DNA of 64,000 nt from Halorubrum lipolyticum DSM 21995 (GCF_000337375.1 NZ_AOJG01000040.1:41244-105243); one strand, 5' to 3'. Numbered from the stretch's first letter, positions 25,398 to 35,126 are shown. Translations and numbers: made by a program. The notes: a model not told the origin generated them from the letters alone.

Positions 25398-25542
25398 TCG
25401 GCCGAGCGTTCCCTCGAGGCGCGGTCGAGAGGTAGATGACAGAGCGTGGACACGTGAACGGCGGATCAAATAAAAAGCTGCGTCAGGAACGACCGTTTCG
25501 CCTACTTGTTCTCGAATATATGTCACATGAAAAAGAGATATA

Positions 25543-25555
25543 TTCAGTTACTGAA
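25543..25555. promoter_or_regulatory. 13-base palindrome TTCAGT-T-ACTGAA
   Basis: A perfect palindrome about 150 bases upstream of the ATPase gene. It is too far from the start to be a classical operator for it, but sits in the same AT-rich stretch. Confidence 0.3.
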
Positions 25556-25656
25556 CATAGCGGTGAATTAGTCCTGATATGCTTTGTCGCCTGACCTGTT
25601 CCAAATCAAGAGATGCGGCAGAACTCGAATAGCCAATTTCAAATTAGCCAATTTTA

Positions 25657-25669
25657 GAATAGTCTATTC
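25657..25669. promoter_or_regulatory. Operator candidate GAATAG-T-CTATTC
   Basis: A perfect palindrome that directly precedes a TATTAT box near 25675, which lies about 28 bases before the ATPase start at 25705. Binding here would block or aid transcription factor loading. Autoregulation by the gene product is one possibility. Confidence 0.45.
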
Positions 25670-25704
25670 GGAAGTATTATCCCCGGCCACAGTGGGGTAG
25701 GTGT

Positions 25705-27087
25705 ATGGACTGCTTCGTGAATCGGGATGACGAACTCTCTCGGCTACGCGGATGCTACGAGTCCGACGGCGCAGAGATGGTCGTCGTTTTCGGTCGGCGA
25801 CGCCTCGGGAAGACACAGCTCGTCCAGCACTCGCTCTCCGACCGTGACGACGCAGTCGTCTATCAGGCCACGGAGACCACCTCCCAGATACAGCTCGACG
25901 AGTTCGTCGATGTCGCCTCCGAAAACTTCTCCGGCATCACGCAAATCAAACAGAACTGGGAAGCGCTGCTCGGATATCTGGGGGATCAGGACGGAATCGT
26001 GGTCCTTGACGAATTTCCCTACCTCATCGACGCCGACGAGAGCCTCCCGTCCGTCATTCAGCGACTGTGGGACCAGCGGCTCCAGAGCACCTCGGGAACG
26101 CTGGTTCTGATCGGGTCGTCGATCAGTATGATGGAAGAAGCAACCCTTCTCGGGAACAGTCCCTTATATGGACGATTCACGGAACGACTTGACCTCCGGC
26201 CTCTCAACTTCGCTGCTGCACAGGAGTTCCTTCCGGACGAGTATGTGCCCGAAGAGCGGATTTTTATGTGGGGAATCTTCGGTGGCGTTCCGTACTATCT
26301 CGATGGCGTCGATCTTGGACGAGACCTCGGAACAGTTCTCACCGAGGAAGTGCTCTCCCAGAAGGGATACCTCCATAACGAACCGGAGTACGTGCTCCGC
26401 ACCGAACTCACGGACCCGAACCGATACTTTGCGATCCTCACCGCGATCGCCGCGGGAAAGACGACGTCGAACGAGATCGCCCAAGCGATAGGGATCGACG
26501 GGAAGCAGATCTCGACGTACACACAGAAGTTGGAGCGTCTGCGGCTCATCGAGCGAGAGGTCCCGATCACTGAAGAGAAGGCAAAGTCACGCCGGGGGCG
26601 CTATCGAATCCTCGATCCGTTATTCCGATTCTGGTTCCGCTTCGTCTACGGCAGGGAAGATCGATACGAACGACTCGGAGAGAACGCCTACGACGCGGTC
26701 ATTGAGCCGGAACTTCCAGACTTCGTGAGTCACGAGTTTGAGCGGCTTTGCCAAGACGCACTCCCGGGCCTCTACCCCGCAGAGACGTTCCTCGATATCG
26801 GTCGCTGGTGGTACAAGCAACACGAGGTTGACGTCGTCGGCTTCACCATAGACGGGACGATGGTCGTGGGGGAATGCAAGTTCACGAACGCACCGCTTGA
26901 TTACGGAGCCCTCGCTTCTCTCGAAGACCACGCCGCCGAGATACGCTGGACGCCGGACGGCGATGAGAGGAACACTGAGTACGCCTTATTCGCCCGGAAT
27001 GGTGCGACACAGTCCGTTCAGGAAGCCGTGTCCGAGCGCGATGACGTACAACTGTTCGAACTCGGAGATATTACGAAACACGCGTAG
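25705..27087 (+). CDS. Archaeal P-loop ATPase with C-terminal nuclease-like domain (DUF234)
   Basis: This 460-residue protein has a Walker A motif in GRRRLGKTQLV and a Walker B in GIVVLDEFPYL. A winged-helix region follows (AIGIDGKQISTYTQKLERL), then a DUF234-type C-terminus with EVDVVG and VGECKF that fits a PD-(D/E)xK nuclease site. This is the archaeal ATPase family, common on mobile islands, with no established function. Codon and base use are clearly less GC-rich than its neighbours, pointing to transfer. It separates the ribosomal operon end from the M20 gene and converges with secY. Confidence 0.85.
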   Translation: MDCFVNRDDELSRLRGCYESDGAEMVVVFGRRRLGKTQLVQHSLSDRDDAVVYQATETTSQIQLDEFVDVASENFSGITQIKQNWEALLGYLGDQDGIVVLDEFPYLIDADESLPSVIQRLWDQRLQSTSGTLVLIGSSISMMEEATLLGNSPLYGRFTERLDLRPLNFAAAQEFLPDEYVPEERIFMWGIFGGVPYYLDGVDLGRDLGTVLTEEVLSQKGYLHNEPEYVLRTELTDPNRYFAILTAIAAGKTTSNEIAQAIGIDGKQISTYTQKLERLRLIEREVPITEEKAKSRRGRYRILDPLFRFWFRFVYGREDRYERLGENAYDAVIEPELPDFVSHEFERLCQDALPGLYPAETFLDIGRWWYKQHEVDVVGFTIDGTMVVGECKFTNAPLDYGALASLEDHAAEIRWTPDGDERNTEYALFARNGATQSVQEAVSERDDVQLFELGDITKHA

Positions 27088-27162
27088 GGGTGCCATCAAA
27101 CACGAAGGAGGAGAGAGGTTCGATGGCTGATGCTCGGAATCGAGCGAGCCGCAGAATAAACT

Positions 27163-27184
27163 ACGTGATTTCAATGAAATCAAC
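27163..27184. terminator. Dyad between the ATPase gene and secY
   Basis: GATTTC-AAT-GAAATC (27167-27181) is flanked by ACG and ACG repeats, giving a slightly interrupted longer hairpin. Placed between two converging genes, it may mark a bidirectional stop, although archaeal termination depends mainly on T-rich sequence. Confidence 0.3.
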
Positions 27185-27226
27185 GTAAGAACGCCTAGAA
27201 CGCCCGTTTGCGTTCCAGAACTGTTC

Positions 27227-28702
27227 TTACTCGTTTCCGAACATCTGGCGCATCATCGGGTGCATCTCCATCAGCTGCTCCTCGGCGATCTCCTCGTACA
27301 GCTTGTACGTGATGGAGACCGCGAGCAGCAGTCCGGTACCGGAGACCTGACCGATGGTTCCGAGTAGGTTCGCCATGACGGCGAGCAGCCCGACGAGGGC
27401 GCCGCCGATGACGGTCACCTGCGGGATGTACCGCTCCATGACCTTCTCGACGACCTGCGGATTCCGCCGGAATCCGGGGATCTGCATCCCGGAGTTCTGG
27501 ATCTGTTTCGCCGTCGCCTCCGGACCCATCCCGGTGGTCTCGACCCAGAAGATGGCGAAGATCGCGCCGCCGACGACCATGAAGGTGAGGTCGATGGTCA
27601 GCCGAACCGCGATCATCCACGGTTCGACCGACGCCGGGATCTCACCCAGGAACCACATCCAGTCGGTTCGGCGCTGAATCGGGTTCAGGTAGTAGAACAG
27701 CCCGGAGATGGGCTGACCTTGGTCGCTGTAGATGCCGAGCCATCCCGGCATCCCCGCCCACTGCGAAGAGAGAAGCTGGCCGAGGAACTGGATGTTCGCC
27801 TGCAGCGCGCGAACGAGGATCATCGGCAGGACGGACGCGTAAATGAGCTTCACCGGGAAGCGTCCGCGAGCGCCCTTCACCCGCGCGTGCGAGAGCGGGA
27901 TCTCGACGCGGACCGACTCCGCGTACACGACGATCCCGAAGATGAACAGCGTGGTGAACAGCGCCAAGATGTTCCCGGGATCGAACAGCAGGTTCTGGAG
28001 CCCCTCCGCGGTGAACGGCGACAGCGACACCGGCACGTCGCCGACGATGATGCCGTACCAGCTCGCGAAGAAGCCGGACGCACCGAGCGCCGAGAAGCTG
28101 AAAAAGCCTCCGACGATCTGCTGGCTCACGGCCGCGATGATGAACAGCCCGACGCCGGAACCGACGCCCCACTTGCTCACGATTTCGTCCATGAACAGGA
28201 TGAGGATGCCGCCGACGAACACCTGCGCGAAGATCAGCAGTTCGACGCCGAACGTGCTGATTCCGAGCGCCCCCGCGACCGCCTGATCCGCTGGAAGGAA
28301 CTCGCCGGTGAACACCATCGGCGCCGCCGTCAGGGCGGTGACGATGATCACCAGGAGCTTCTGGAGGCCCTGGTACAGGACCTGGTCGCGCGGGTCGTCG
28401 GTGTCGAGCCCCAGCAGGTTCGCACCGCCCAACAGCTGGAGGACGATGGACGCCGTGACGATCGGTCCGATACCGACCTGCAACAGCGAGCCGGACGAGC
28501 CGGCGAGCACCGACCGGAACTGCCCGAAGAAGTCCGACCCGCCGGTCGCCAACCCGAACGGGTTGATGTTGGTCAGGAAGAAGTAGACGACCAGGATGCC
28601 GGCCGTCCACATGAGCTTCCGCTTGAACGGAACGTGACCCGCGGGTCGCTCCACGACGGGCATCCGCGTGAGCACCGGTTCGGCGACCTCCTTCCAACTC
28701 AT
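27227..28702 (-). CDS. secY: Preprotein translocase subunit SecY
   Basis: This 491-residue protein is the channel subunit of the Sec translocon, with about ten membrane helices. The N-terminus WKEVAEPVLTRMPVVERP and the plug region after FGLATGGSDFFGQF fit archaeal SecY, and the MERYIPQVTVIGGALVG motif lies near the end. It closes the ribosomal operon, three bases after uL15. In many haloarchaea the adenylate kinase gene follows secY. Here the AT-rich ATPase island lies there instead. Confidence 0.96.
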   Translation of the reverse strand: MSWKEVAEPVLTRMPVVERPAGHVPFKRKLMWTAGILVVYFFLTNINPFGLATGGSDFFGQFRSVLAGSSGSLLQVGIGPIVTASIVLQLLGGANLLGLDTDDPRDQVLYQGLQKLLVIIVTALTAAPMVFTGEFLPADQAVAGALGISTFGVELLIFAQVFVGGILILFMDEIVSKWGVGSGVGLFIIAAVSQQIVGGFFSFSALGASGFFASWYGIIVGDVPVSLSPFTAEGLQNLLFDPGNILALFTTLFIFGIVVYAESVRVEIPLSHARVKGARGRFPVKLIYASVLPMILVRALQANIQFLGQLLSSQWAGMPGWLGIYSDQGQPISGLFYYLNPIQRRTDWMWFLGEIPASVEPWMIAVRLTIDLTFMVVGGAIFAIFWVETTGMGPEATAKQIQNSGMQIPGFRRNPQVVEKVMERYIPQVTVIGGALVGLLAVMANLLGTIGQVSGTGLLLAVSITYKLYEEIAEEQLMEMHPMMRQMFGNE

Positions 28703-28705
28703 TGG

Positions 28706-29203
28706 TTACGCCTCGTCGTCCTCGTCGTCGGAAGTGTTTTCCGGTTCGTCAGCGGCCTCCTCGGCGCGCTCGGAGAGCGTCGCCTCGCCGCCGGCTTCCT
28801 CGATGAGTTCGACCGCACCCGCGGTGAACGCGTCGGCGGTGACTCGGAGTTCGCGACGGACCTGTCCGCCGCCGAGCACCTTCACGACGTCGGCGTCGTG
28901 GCCGTCCTCGACGACATCGCGCGCGTCGATAACGTACGCGTCACCGTCCTCTTCGGCGAGGTCCTCCGCGGCGTACACCGCCGCGTCCTCGTCGAGCTTC
29001 TGGACCTTCACTTCGAGGACCTCGGTCTGCGCGCTCTCGGGGCGCTTGAAGCCGTACTTGCCGAGCGGACCGTAGTTGTGGAACTCGTGTTTCGCGCGGC
29101 CGGCCGCGCCGCGGCCGCCGCGGTGACCGGCGCCGCGCCGGTTCTTGTGCGTTCCGCCGCCGTGCGTCCGGGAACCGCGCTGTCGACGTTTCTTACTCGT
29201 CAT
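28706..29203 (-). CDS. rpl15: 50S ribosomal protein uL15
   Basis: This 165-residue large-subunit protein begins with the Gly/Arg/His-rich SRTHGGGTHKNRRGAGHRGG typical of uL15 and continues with GPLGKYGFKRP. The C-terminus adds a haloarchaeal acidic tail (DEPENTSDDEDDEA). The start overlaps the uL30 stop by four bases. Confidence 0.95.
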   Translation of the reverse strand: MTSKKRRQRGSRTHGGGTHKNRRGAGHRGGRGAAGRAKHEFHNYGPLGKYGFKRPESAQTEVLEVKVQKLDEDAAVYAAEDLAEEDGDAYVIDARDVVEDGHDADVVKVLGGGQVRRELRVTADAFTAGAVELIEEAGGEATLSERAEEAADEPENTSDDEDDEA

Positions 29204-29664
29204 CGCATCGCCTCCAGGAGACCGTCGATCTCCTCGGTGGTGTGTTTCCCGAGTTCGCCGCCCTCGATCACCGGGTGCTTGATGCCTTCGTGACCGCCCC
29301 GGGGGGCGTGGAGCCGGAGCGTCGGGGAGAGACCCTGCTCGCGCAGCGTCGTCTCCTCGTCGACGAGCGCCTCGGCCAGCGCCTCCAGGTCGGCGTAGTC
29401 GGTGTTATCGTCGATCCACTCGTCGTCGATGTCGGCCGAGCCCTCCAGGGGCTCGCCGCGTCGCGCGACGGTGGTCGCGACCGCGTCGACGCTCGGTTCC
29501 CCGAACGCGACGACGTCGTTCACCTTGGTGATCATGCCGCGGTACGAGTCCGTCTCGGGGACGAGCGTCGCGTGGTTGACGCGCCCGATGTTCAGCATAT
29601 CGAGCGTGTCCTCGACGCCGTACTCGAGGTTCACGTCGCCGCGGAGCTGGACGATCGCTTGCAT
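29200..29664 (-). CDS. rpl30: 50S ribosomal protein uL30
   Basis: This 154-residue protein is the archaeal long form of uL30, starting QAIVQLRGDVN and including LDMLNIGRVNHATLVP. Its length is above that of bacterial L30 because of the archaeal C-terminal extension (HAPRGGHEGIKHPVIEGGELG). The ATG at 29664 overlaps the last base of the uS5 stop codon, and the stop overlaps the uL15 start. Confidence 0.95.
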   Translation of the reverse strand: MQAIVQLRGDVNLEYGVEDTLDMLNIGRVNHATLVPETDSYRGMITKVNDVVAFGEPSVDAVATTVARRGEPLEGSADIDDEWIDDNTDYADLEALAEALVDEETTLREQGLSPTLRLHAPRGGHEGIKHPVIEGGELGKHTTEEIDGLLEAMR

Positions 29665-30311
29665 CACTCGCTCACCTCGTCGTAGTGGACCTCGCGCGCG
29701 TGCTGCGGAGTGCGGGACTGCGCCGCGTTCTCCAGCGCGTTGAAGGTCGCCTTCGCGAGGTTCACCGTCGTGCGGGTGTTGCCGTCGGAGTTCGTCCAGG
29801 CGTCCTCGACGCCGGCGAGCTCCAGGATGTTCCGAACCGTCTCCGCCGCGGCCAGCCCGAGCCCCTGCGGGGCGGGCTGGATCTCGACGGTGACGGAGCC
29901 GGCCTTCCCCTCGGCCTTGCGGGTGAGGGAGTTCGTGCCGCCGGGCTGGTCCTCCCAAGACCCGGAGCCGCGGTCGACCGCGATGATGTTCAGCTTCGCC
30001 ACGTCGATCGCCTTCTGAATGGCGCCGCCGACCTGGTCGTCCCGGGCCTGCGCGTAGCCGAGGTAGCCGTCGCGGTTACCCACGGCGACCACGCAGCGGA
30101 ACTTCACGCGGCGTCCGGAGTCGGTCATGCGCTGGACCATGTTGATGTCCAGCACCTCGTCTTCCAGCCCCGGGAGGAGCTGGTCGACGATCTCGGCCTC
30201 CTTCAGCGGGAGACCGGAGTCGAGCGCCTGTTCCATCGACGAGATGTCGCCGTTCTGTACCTTGCGGCCGAGTCGCGTCCGCGGTTCCCAGCCGTCGTTG
30301 TGTCTACTCAT
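29664..30311 (-). CDS. rps5: 30S ribosomal protein uS5
   Basis: This 215-residue small-subunit protein starts after a long upstream open frame, and the ATG at 30311 gives the conserved N-terminus [11 protein letters not shown]. Family motifs include [21 protein letters not shown] and [20 protein letters not shown]. It overlaps the uL18 gene by eight bases. Confidence 0.95.
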   Translation of the reverse strand: MSRHNDGWEPRTRLGRKVQNGDISSMEQALDSGLPLKEAEIVDQLLPGLEDEVLDINMVQRMTDSGRRVKFRCVVAVGNRDGYLGYAQARDDQVGGAIQKAIDVAKLNIIAVDRGSGSWEDQPGGTNSLTRKAEGKAGSVTVEIQPAPQGLGLAAAETVRNILELAGVEDAWTNSDGNTRTTVNLAKATFNALENAAQSRTPQHAREVHYDEVSE

Positions 30312-30861
30312 GGTCCTCCTGGATTGTCGCGAGCACGTCGTCGAAGTGCTCGGGTAGGTCGGCCGCGTCGAAATCGCCGCCGTACAGCGGCTCGTCGAGC
30401 TGCTCGGCGTACGCGGCGATGTGTTCGCCACGCGTGCGCGACCAGTCGGCCAGCACGTCGTCGTTGTGCGGGATTTCGAGGCCGGCGTCGATCGCTCCTT
30501 CCTGTACTGCGAACGTCTTGTTGCCGGGCGTCGCCGTGTTGAGCCCGATGTCGAGGACGGCCTCGTCGAGGCCGGCGTCGACGGCGCGGGCGCCCGCGAG
30601 GTACCCGGTGAGGTACGCGCTGGGGAGGTTGCCCGTGGGGGCGTCCCAGCCGTACTCGCCGAGCTCCTCGCTGGAGGCGGCCGCGTGGGTCTCGTCGCCG
30701 TCGGATCCGGGAGTTACCAGCTGCGCCCTGACGTGAGCGTTGCTCACCCGAGCGACCAGGCGAGGCTTGCCCGATTTCAGCAGGCGCAACCTCTGGTGGT
30801 AATCCGTCCGGACCTCGCGGCGGCGCCGCATCGGCACCTTGTATCGTGGTCCTGTCGCCAT
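30304..30861 (-). CDS. rpl18: 50S ribosomal protein uL18
   Basis: This 185-residue protein has the archaeal uL18 landmarks [20 protein letters not shown] and [14 protein letters not shown], and binds 5S rRNA. Compared with bacteria it carries the archaeal C-terminal extension. The ATG shares one base with the eL19 stop codon. Confidence 0.95.
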   Translation of the reverse strand: MATGPRYKVPMRRRREVRTDYHQRLRLLKSGKPRLVARVSNAHVRAQLVTPGSDGDETHAAASSEELGEYGWDAPTGNLPSAYLTGYLAGARAVDAGLDEAVLDIGLNTATPGNKTFAVQEGAIDAGLEIPHNDDVLADWSRTRGEHIAAYAEQLDEPLYGGDFDAADLPEHFDDVLATIQEDHE

Positions 30862-31322
30862 TAGTCCGTCACCTCGTAACCGTACTGCGTCTGGATGTAC
30901 GCCTCCAGTCGCGCGACGTCCTCGAACTCGCCACCGCTCGCCTTGTTGTAAAGCGTGCGGTACTCGCTGGCGTCGAGCACGTCCGCCTCGTCGCGGAGCT
31001 CCTTCAGGCGGGCGCGCTGTGCGCGGATCCGCGCCTTCCAGTCGTCCTTCGTGTTCTGTCGCGCACCGGCCTTCCCCTTGCGGGTACCGGCGCCCGACTG
31101 ATGGCCGTACGAGCGCTTCTCGGCGCGCTCGCGGGCCCGACCGCGCGAGTTCGTCTTCGCGTCAGTCGCGCGGATGGTGCCCTGTTCGATGAGCTCGCGG
31201 ACGTCCTCTCGCGTGATGGCGTCCTCGATCTCCTCCTGTGCCTCGGGGTCGAGCCAGACGCGACCCTTGCCGACGTCGAGCTCGTCCGCTGCAAGCCGCT
31301 TCTGCGCTTTCAGGTCACTCAT
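30861..31322 (-). CDS. rpl19e: 50S ribosomal protein eL19
   Basis: This 153-residue archaeal/eukaryal protein has [20 protein letters not shown] at its start and [21 protein letters not shown] in the basic middle, which contacts 23S rRNA. It overlaps eL32 upstream by eight bases and touches uL18 downstream. Confidence 0.95.
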   Translation of the reverse strand: MSDLKAQKRLAADELDVGKGRVWLDPEAQEEIEDAITREDVRELIEQGTIRATDAKTNSRGRARERAEKRSYGHQSGAGTRKGKAGARQNTKDDWKARIRAQRARLKELRDEADVLDASEYRTLYNKASGGEFEDVARLEAYIQTQYGYEVTD

Positions 31323-32025
31323 CGCTGACCTCCACTTCGACGTAGGTCGGGTTCAGCACGCGGATCTCGCGCTCCTCTGCCTCGTCTTCGATCAGTTCGC
31401 GCTTGCGGCCGCCGACCTTCGAGGCGATACGCACCGCCTGCGTGTCGCCGTCGACGCCCTCGAGGTCGTCCGTGTTGTGCACGCGGACCTCCTCGAAGCC
31501 GCTCGGGTGCAGGTCGCGCGACGCCTTGGGCGACCGGAACCCCGCCTCGACGACGGGGCCCTTCGCCTTCATGCGGCGGCGCTGCTTGGAGAGCCCGCCG
31601 CGCGGCTTGCGCCACGACGTCGGGATCCGCTTTTTCTTGTGGTAGTCCTGCCGGTTGAACTGCGGTTTCCCCTCGCGGTGCTTCTGTGCGAGCGCGCGAG
31701 CGGTCTCGTCGTCCAGTGCCGGCGTCTTATCGGCGTGACCGCGGGGGCGAAGCTCCGTCTCGACGTCCTCGTCGGCGTCGGCCTCGTCGGCCTCCTCCTC
31801 CTCGTCCGTCTCGTCTTCGATCTCCGCGTCCGCCTCCTCGTCGACCTCCAGCCCGCCGACGTCGGCCTTGATACGCGCTGCGAGCGCGTTGCCGACGCCG
31901 TCGACCTCGGAGAGCTCCGACTGGGAGGCGGCCTTCACGTCCTCGACCGTCTCGTAGCCGGCCTCGCGAAGGGCGTCCGCCTTCGAGGGACCGACACCGC
32001 TGATGTCTTCCAGTTCGTCTGCCAT
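31315..32025 (-). CDS. rpl32e: 50S ribosomal protein eL32 with helix-hairpin-helix extension
   Basis: This 236-residue protein has the eL32 core from about residue 115 ([20 protein letters not shown], then [19 protein letters not shown]). It is preceded by an N-terminal helix-hairpin-helix domain ([20 protein letters not shown]) and an acidic linker of nearly continuous Glu/Asp/Ala. The added HhH domain is a known haloarchaeal feature and may bind rRNA or another protein. Confidence 0.94.
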   Translation of the reverse strand: MADELEDISGVGPSKADALREAGYETVEDVKAASQSELSEVDGVGNALAARIKADVGGLEVDEEADAEIEDETDEEEEADEADADEDVETELRPRGHADKTPALDDETARALAQKHREGKPQFNRQDYHKKKRIPTSWRKPRGGLSKQRRRMKAKGPVVEAGFRSPKASRDLHPSGFEEVRVHNTDDLEGVDGDTQAVRIASKVGGRKRELIEDEAEEREIRVLNPTYVEVEVSDE

Positions 32026-32028
32026 TGG

Positions 32029-32562
32029 TTAGGCACCTCCGGTGGGCTTCTCGACGATGTACACGCCGTCTTGGAAAACGCGCGTGTCCTTGTCGGTCAC
32101 CTTCGTCAGCTGTTCGATGTCGGCGGCGGTCTGCCCCACCGCCTCCTTGTCGGAGCCCGTGAGCGTGACCGTCTCGCCGTCGATCTGTACGTCCGTGTCC
32201 CCGCGGATCGGGGTGCGTCGCTGTGCTCGCTCGCCGAGGAAGTTCTCGATGACGACCTCGTCGCCCTCCGTGGTCACCTGCATCGGGAAGTGGGCGTAGT
32301 ACACTTCCATCGTGTACTCCCATCCGTCGGTGACGCCGTGGATCATGTTGGCGACGTGGCTCTCGAAGGTGCCGACCGTGGCGTTTGTCTTCGCGTCCTC
32401 GTTCTCGGAAGCGATCGCGACGACACCGTCCTCGACCGTGACCTCGACATCGGGGTACCAGAGGCGTCGCGTGACGCTCCCGTTGGGACCCTCGACGGTG
32501 AGTTCGAGGTGGTCGGTCTCGGCGGAGACGTCGTCCGGAATCTCGATTTCGACTCTGTTCAT
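32029..32562 (-). CDS. rpl6: 50S ribosomal protein uL6
   Basis: This 177-residue protein begins NRVEIEIPDDVSAE and has the two-domain uL6 layout, with KTNATVGTFESHVANMIHGV in the first domain and PIRGDTDVQIDGETVTLTG in the second. It follows uS8 by two bases. Length and motifs are normal for haloarchaea. Confidence 0.95.
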   Translation of the reverse strand: MNRVEIEIPDDVSAETDHLELTVEGPNGSVTRRLWYPDVEVTVEDGVVAIASENEDAKTNATVGTFESHVANMIHGVTDGWEYTMEVYYAHFPMQVTTEGDEVVIENFLGERAQRRTPIRGDTDVQIDGETVTLTGSDKEAVGQTAADIEQLTKVTDKDTRVFQDGVYIVEKPTGGA

Positions 32563-32564
32563 TG

Positions 32565-32957
32565 TTAGTAGACGTATGCGATCACTTGGCCGCCGATACC
32601 CGCTTCGCGGGCCTCGTAGTGGCTCATGACGCCGTGGCTCGTCGTGACGATGAGCGTCCCGTAGTCACGGGCGGGGAGGTATCGCTTCTCCCACTTCTCG
32701 AACTCGTCCGCACCCGCGGAGTAGCGGGGCTTGACGGCGCCACACTCGTTGATCGCGCCTTTCAGTTCGACCTCGAATTTCCCGGCTTTCCCGTCGTCGA
32801 CGTACTCGAAGCCGTCGACGTACCCGCGGTCGTAGAGGACCTCGAGGACGGAGCCGATGATGTTGGAGGCGGGCTCAACCGTGTACGACAGGTGGCCAAC
32901 GCTCTCGGCGTTGTCCATGCCGGCCAGCGCGTTGGTGAATGGATCGTTTCCCGTCAT
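32565..32957 (-). CDS. rps8: 30S ribosomal protein uS8
   Basis: This 130-residue protein begins TGNDPFTNALAGMDNAESVG and ends with TTSHGVMSHYEAREAGIGGQ, both uS8 signatures. It binds 16S rRNA helix 21. The ATG at 32957 is used since the longer open frame overlaps the uS14 gene in a different sense. Confidence 0.95.
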   Translation of the reverse strand: MTGNDPFTNALAGMDNAESVGHLSYTVEPASNIIGSVLEVLYDRGYVDGFEYVDDGKAGKFEVELKGAINECGAVKPRYSAGADEFEKWEKRYLPARDYGTLIVTTSHGVMSHYEAREAGIGGQVIAYVY

Positions 32958-32959
32958 GA

Positions 32960-33133
32960 TCAGCTGTACTTCTCGAATCCCATGTCTCGGGCGACCTCGC
33001 GGAAACACTGCCGGCAGAGGTTGATGTCGTACTTGCCGACAAGCCCCTGCTCGCGGTCGCACCGCCGGCACGTGTGCCGGGAGTCGGTGCGTTTCGCCGC
33101 GTGCTCGCCCGTGTCGTTGTTCGCTTCGCTCAT
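32960..33133 (-). CDS. rps14: 30S ribosomal protein uS14, zinc-ribbon form
   Basis: This 57-residue protein begins [19 protein letters not shown] and has a four-cysteine zinc ribbon: TCRRC and LCRQC, followed by [14 protein letters not shown]. The intact cysteines mark the zinc-binding form usual for archaea. It is short enough to be missed by length-filtered gene finders. The ATG at 33133 overlaps the uL5 stop by four bases, and the stop at 32960 is two bases before uS8. Confidence 0.95.
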   Translation of the reverse strand: MSEANNDTGEHAAKRTDSRHTCRRCDREQGLVGKYDINLCRQCFREVARDMGFEKYS

Positions 33134-33654
33134 TCCGTTACCTCAACGTCGAAGTTCGTTTCGAGGAACGCGGCCGCGTCCTCGGCGGTCATCCGGTGTT
33201 TCGAGGGGATCGAGGCCGTTCCCTTGTCCCGCTTCGACACGCGGTAGCCGGGACGGACGATCGTCGTCGTCACGTCGAGGCCGTAGATGCCGATGTTCGG
33301 GTTGTACTCCTGGCTCGGGAAGTCGGTGTGGTCCTCGACCCCGAAGCTCAGGTTGCCCGTGTCGTCGAACTGGCTCTGCGAGACGTCGACGATGTCGAGC
33401 GCGGTCGCGAGGAACTCGTGTGCGTCCTCGTCCCGCAGCGTCACCTTGACGCCGATCGGGTCGCCCTTGCGGATCCCGAACTCGGCGATGGTGCGCTTCG
33501 AGGTGGTCCGGACCGACTGCTGGCCCGTGATCTCCTCGATGATCTCCTCGGCGTCAGCGAGCGGCTCACCGCCCTGCCCGACGCCCATGTGGACGACGAC
33601 CTTCTCCAGGTACGGCTCGCGCATCTCGTGGGACGCGCTCTCGGATTCACTCAT
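33130..33654 (-). CDS. rpl5: 50S ribosomal protein uL5
   Basis: This 174-residue protein has [20 protein letters not shown], an archaeal uL5 start, and [20 protein letters not shown] near its end. It binds 5S rRNA. Two starts are possible in the open frame. The ATG at 33654 is preferred over one nine bases earlier because it gives the shorter SESESASHE leader. Confidence 0.94.
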   Translation of the reverse strand: MSESESASHEMREPYLEKVVVHMGVGQGGEPLADAEEIIEEITGQQSVRTTSKRTIAEFGIRKGDPIGVKVTLRDEDAHEFLATALDIVDVSQSQFDDTGNLSFGVEDHTDFPSQEYNPNIGIYGLDVTTTIVRPGYRVSKRDKGTASIPSKHRMTAEDAAAFLETNFDVEVTE

Positions 33655-34372
33655 CCGAACCACCCGTCTCGTCGGCGTCGTCGCCGGCGAAGTTCTCGTC
33701 GATGACGACGAGGTACTCCTCGACCGTCTCGTAGCCGTCCTCGTCGTCGCCGACGAAGACCGTGTTCGAGCCGGAGCCGAGCGTCACGTCGATGTCGGCC
33801 ACCTCGCCGATGCGGCCGGCGTGCTGGCCGGCGACGGCGGTGACTAAGGCGCCCTCCTCGTACTCGAAGTGGGCGACGATCTCCTTCGACTCGTTGTCGA
33901 CGACGATCGAGTCCTTCGTGTCGTACTCGGTGTCGGCGTCGACGAGGACGTTCGTCCCGTCGTGGAGCGTCAGCTGAGCGTCGCCGCCGGGGACGACGGA
34001 CTTGTTCGTGATCTTCCCGAGCCGGCTTCCGGCGGCCTCCTCGTCGACGGGGGTCAGCGCGAGCCGACCGCCCTCGTCGGGGAAGACGCGGAAGAACTCC
34101 CCGCGCTCGGGGAACGCCAGGATGTCGAACATCCCGATCGGACGCTGCTCGTCCGAGATGGCGTCCCCGTTGACGAGGACCGAGTCGTTGTTCAGCGCGT
34201 AGCGCGCCTCCTTCGTCGAGTCGACGTAGCCGAGCACGTCCCGCAGCAGGACGACGAGCGGAACGCCCGCCTCACCGTGCGGGCCGGCGCCGGCCTTGAC
34301 GGTGAACGTGTTCGTCTTTCGCTCGACCGGCCAGGAGTTCGGTACTGCCAGTCGCTTCTGATGTCGCGTCAT
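33647..34372 (-). CDS. rps4e: 30S ribosomal protein eS4
   Basis: This 241-residue protein starts [18 protein letters not shown] and continues with [21 protein letters not shown], the eS4 pattern, with S4-type and KOW-like domains. A C-terminal tail is rich in Glu/Asp. The stop overlaps the uL5 start by eight bases, and the start overlaps the uL24 stop by four. Confidence 0.95.
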   Translation of the reverse strand: MTRHQKRLAVPNSWPVERKTNTFTVKAGAGPHGEAGVPLVVLLRDVLGYVDSTKEARYALNNDSVLVNGDAISDEQRPIGMFDILAFPERGEFFRVFPDEGGRLALTPVDEEAAGSRLGKITNKSVVPGGDAQLTLHDGTNVLVDADTEYDTKDSIVVDNESKEIVAHFEYEEGALVTAVAGQHAGRIGEVADIDVTLGSGSNTVFVGDDEDGYETVEEYLVVIDENFAGDDADETGGSDE

Positions 34373-34725
34373 TCGTTATCCTCCTGGAGCCGCGCCTCCC
34401 GGCGCTCGTCTTCCAGGTCCAGTTCGGTCACCCGGACGTTGCTCGCCGGGATGGGACGGGGAACCTCCTCTCCGTCCGCCTTCTCGACGGTGACGTCCTC
34501 GACGGTGATCCGTTCCGCGGACAGGTCGACCGAGATGACCTCGGCCTCCGTGTCGGCCGCGTCGCCGCGAAGCACCTCGACGGTGTCGCCGGCGTTGACG
34601 CGGACGTTCCGCTGGCCGTACTCCTCGCGGAGCTCGTCCGTGAGGGTGGCGCGGACCTGGTTCTGCCGCTCGTGGAGCGGCGCGGTCTCCGACCGTTTTC
34701 GCTGTTTGCGTGGCTGTTTCGTCAT
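34369..34725 (-). CDS. rpl24: 50S ribosomal protein uL24
   Basis: This 118-residue protein begins with [10 protein letters not shown], runs through [20 protein letters not shown] and carries the KOW motif in [17 protein letters not shown]. It assists early 50S assembly. Its ATG is two bases after the uL14 stop. Confidence 0.95.
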   Translation of the reverse strand: MTKQPRKQRKRSETAPLHERQNQVRATLTDELREEYGQRNVRVNAGDTVEVLRGDAADTEAEVISVDLSAERITVEDVTVEKADGEEVPRPIPASNVRVTELDLEDERREARLQEDNE

Positions 34726-34727
34726 GG

Positions 34728-35126
34728 TTAGACGATCATCGTCGCGGTGGAGGCGATGCTCCCGAATCGTTCGGCGACCTCGCGGGCGACGGGGCCTTTG
34801 ATCTCCGTGCCCCGCGGCTCGTCGAGGTCGTCGATGATGACGGCCGCGTTGTCCTCGAACTTCACGCGCGTGCCGTTCGGACGGCGGATCGGCTTGCGCT
34901 GGCGGACGACGACCGCCTCCAGCACCTGCCGCCGCATCTCCGGGGTCCCTTTCGTGACCGAGACGGTCACTTTGTCGCCGATACCTGCCTTCGGGTGGCG
35001 GTTCTTGGTGCCGGAGTAGCCGGCCACCGAGATCACCTTCAGCTCACGGGCGCCGGTGTTGTCGGCGCACGTGATGAGCGAGCCCTTCGAGAGCCCCTGC
35101 GTGACGTCGGCCTTGAGCGCCTCCAT
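34728..35126 (-). CDS. rpl14: 50S ribosomal protein uL14
   Basis: This 132-residue protein has [20 protein letters not shown] near its start, the uL14 signature, and [20 protein letters not shown] further on. The ATG at 35126 is preferred over a GTG one codon earlier, because TGATG links it to the uS17 stop. Confidence 0.95.
   Translation of the reverse strand: MEALKADVTQGLSKGSLITCADNTGARELKVISVAGYSGTKNRHPKAGIGDKVTVSVTKGTPEMRRQVLEAVVVRQRKPIRRPNGTRVKFEDNAAVIIDDLDEPRGTEIKGPVAREVAERFGSIASTATMIV

Larger units (their letters stand above)
25398..25704. other. AT-rich intergenic region with palindromes
   Basis: The bases from about 25460 are far richer in A/T than their surroundings. They contain TTCAGTTACTGAA (25543-25555), two AGCCAATTT copies (near 25631 and 25646) and GAATAGTCTATTC (25657-25669). 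I see no gene in it. The composition change suggests acquired DNA that continues into the ATPase gene. Confidence 0.7.

Noticed and set aside
27719..29293. 524-residue open frame antisense to secY and uL15
   Set aside because: It is the mirror of genuine genes, caused by high GC at third codon positions. Its composition is Arg/His-rich and has no domain.
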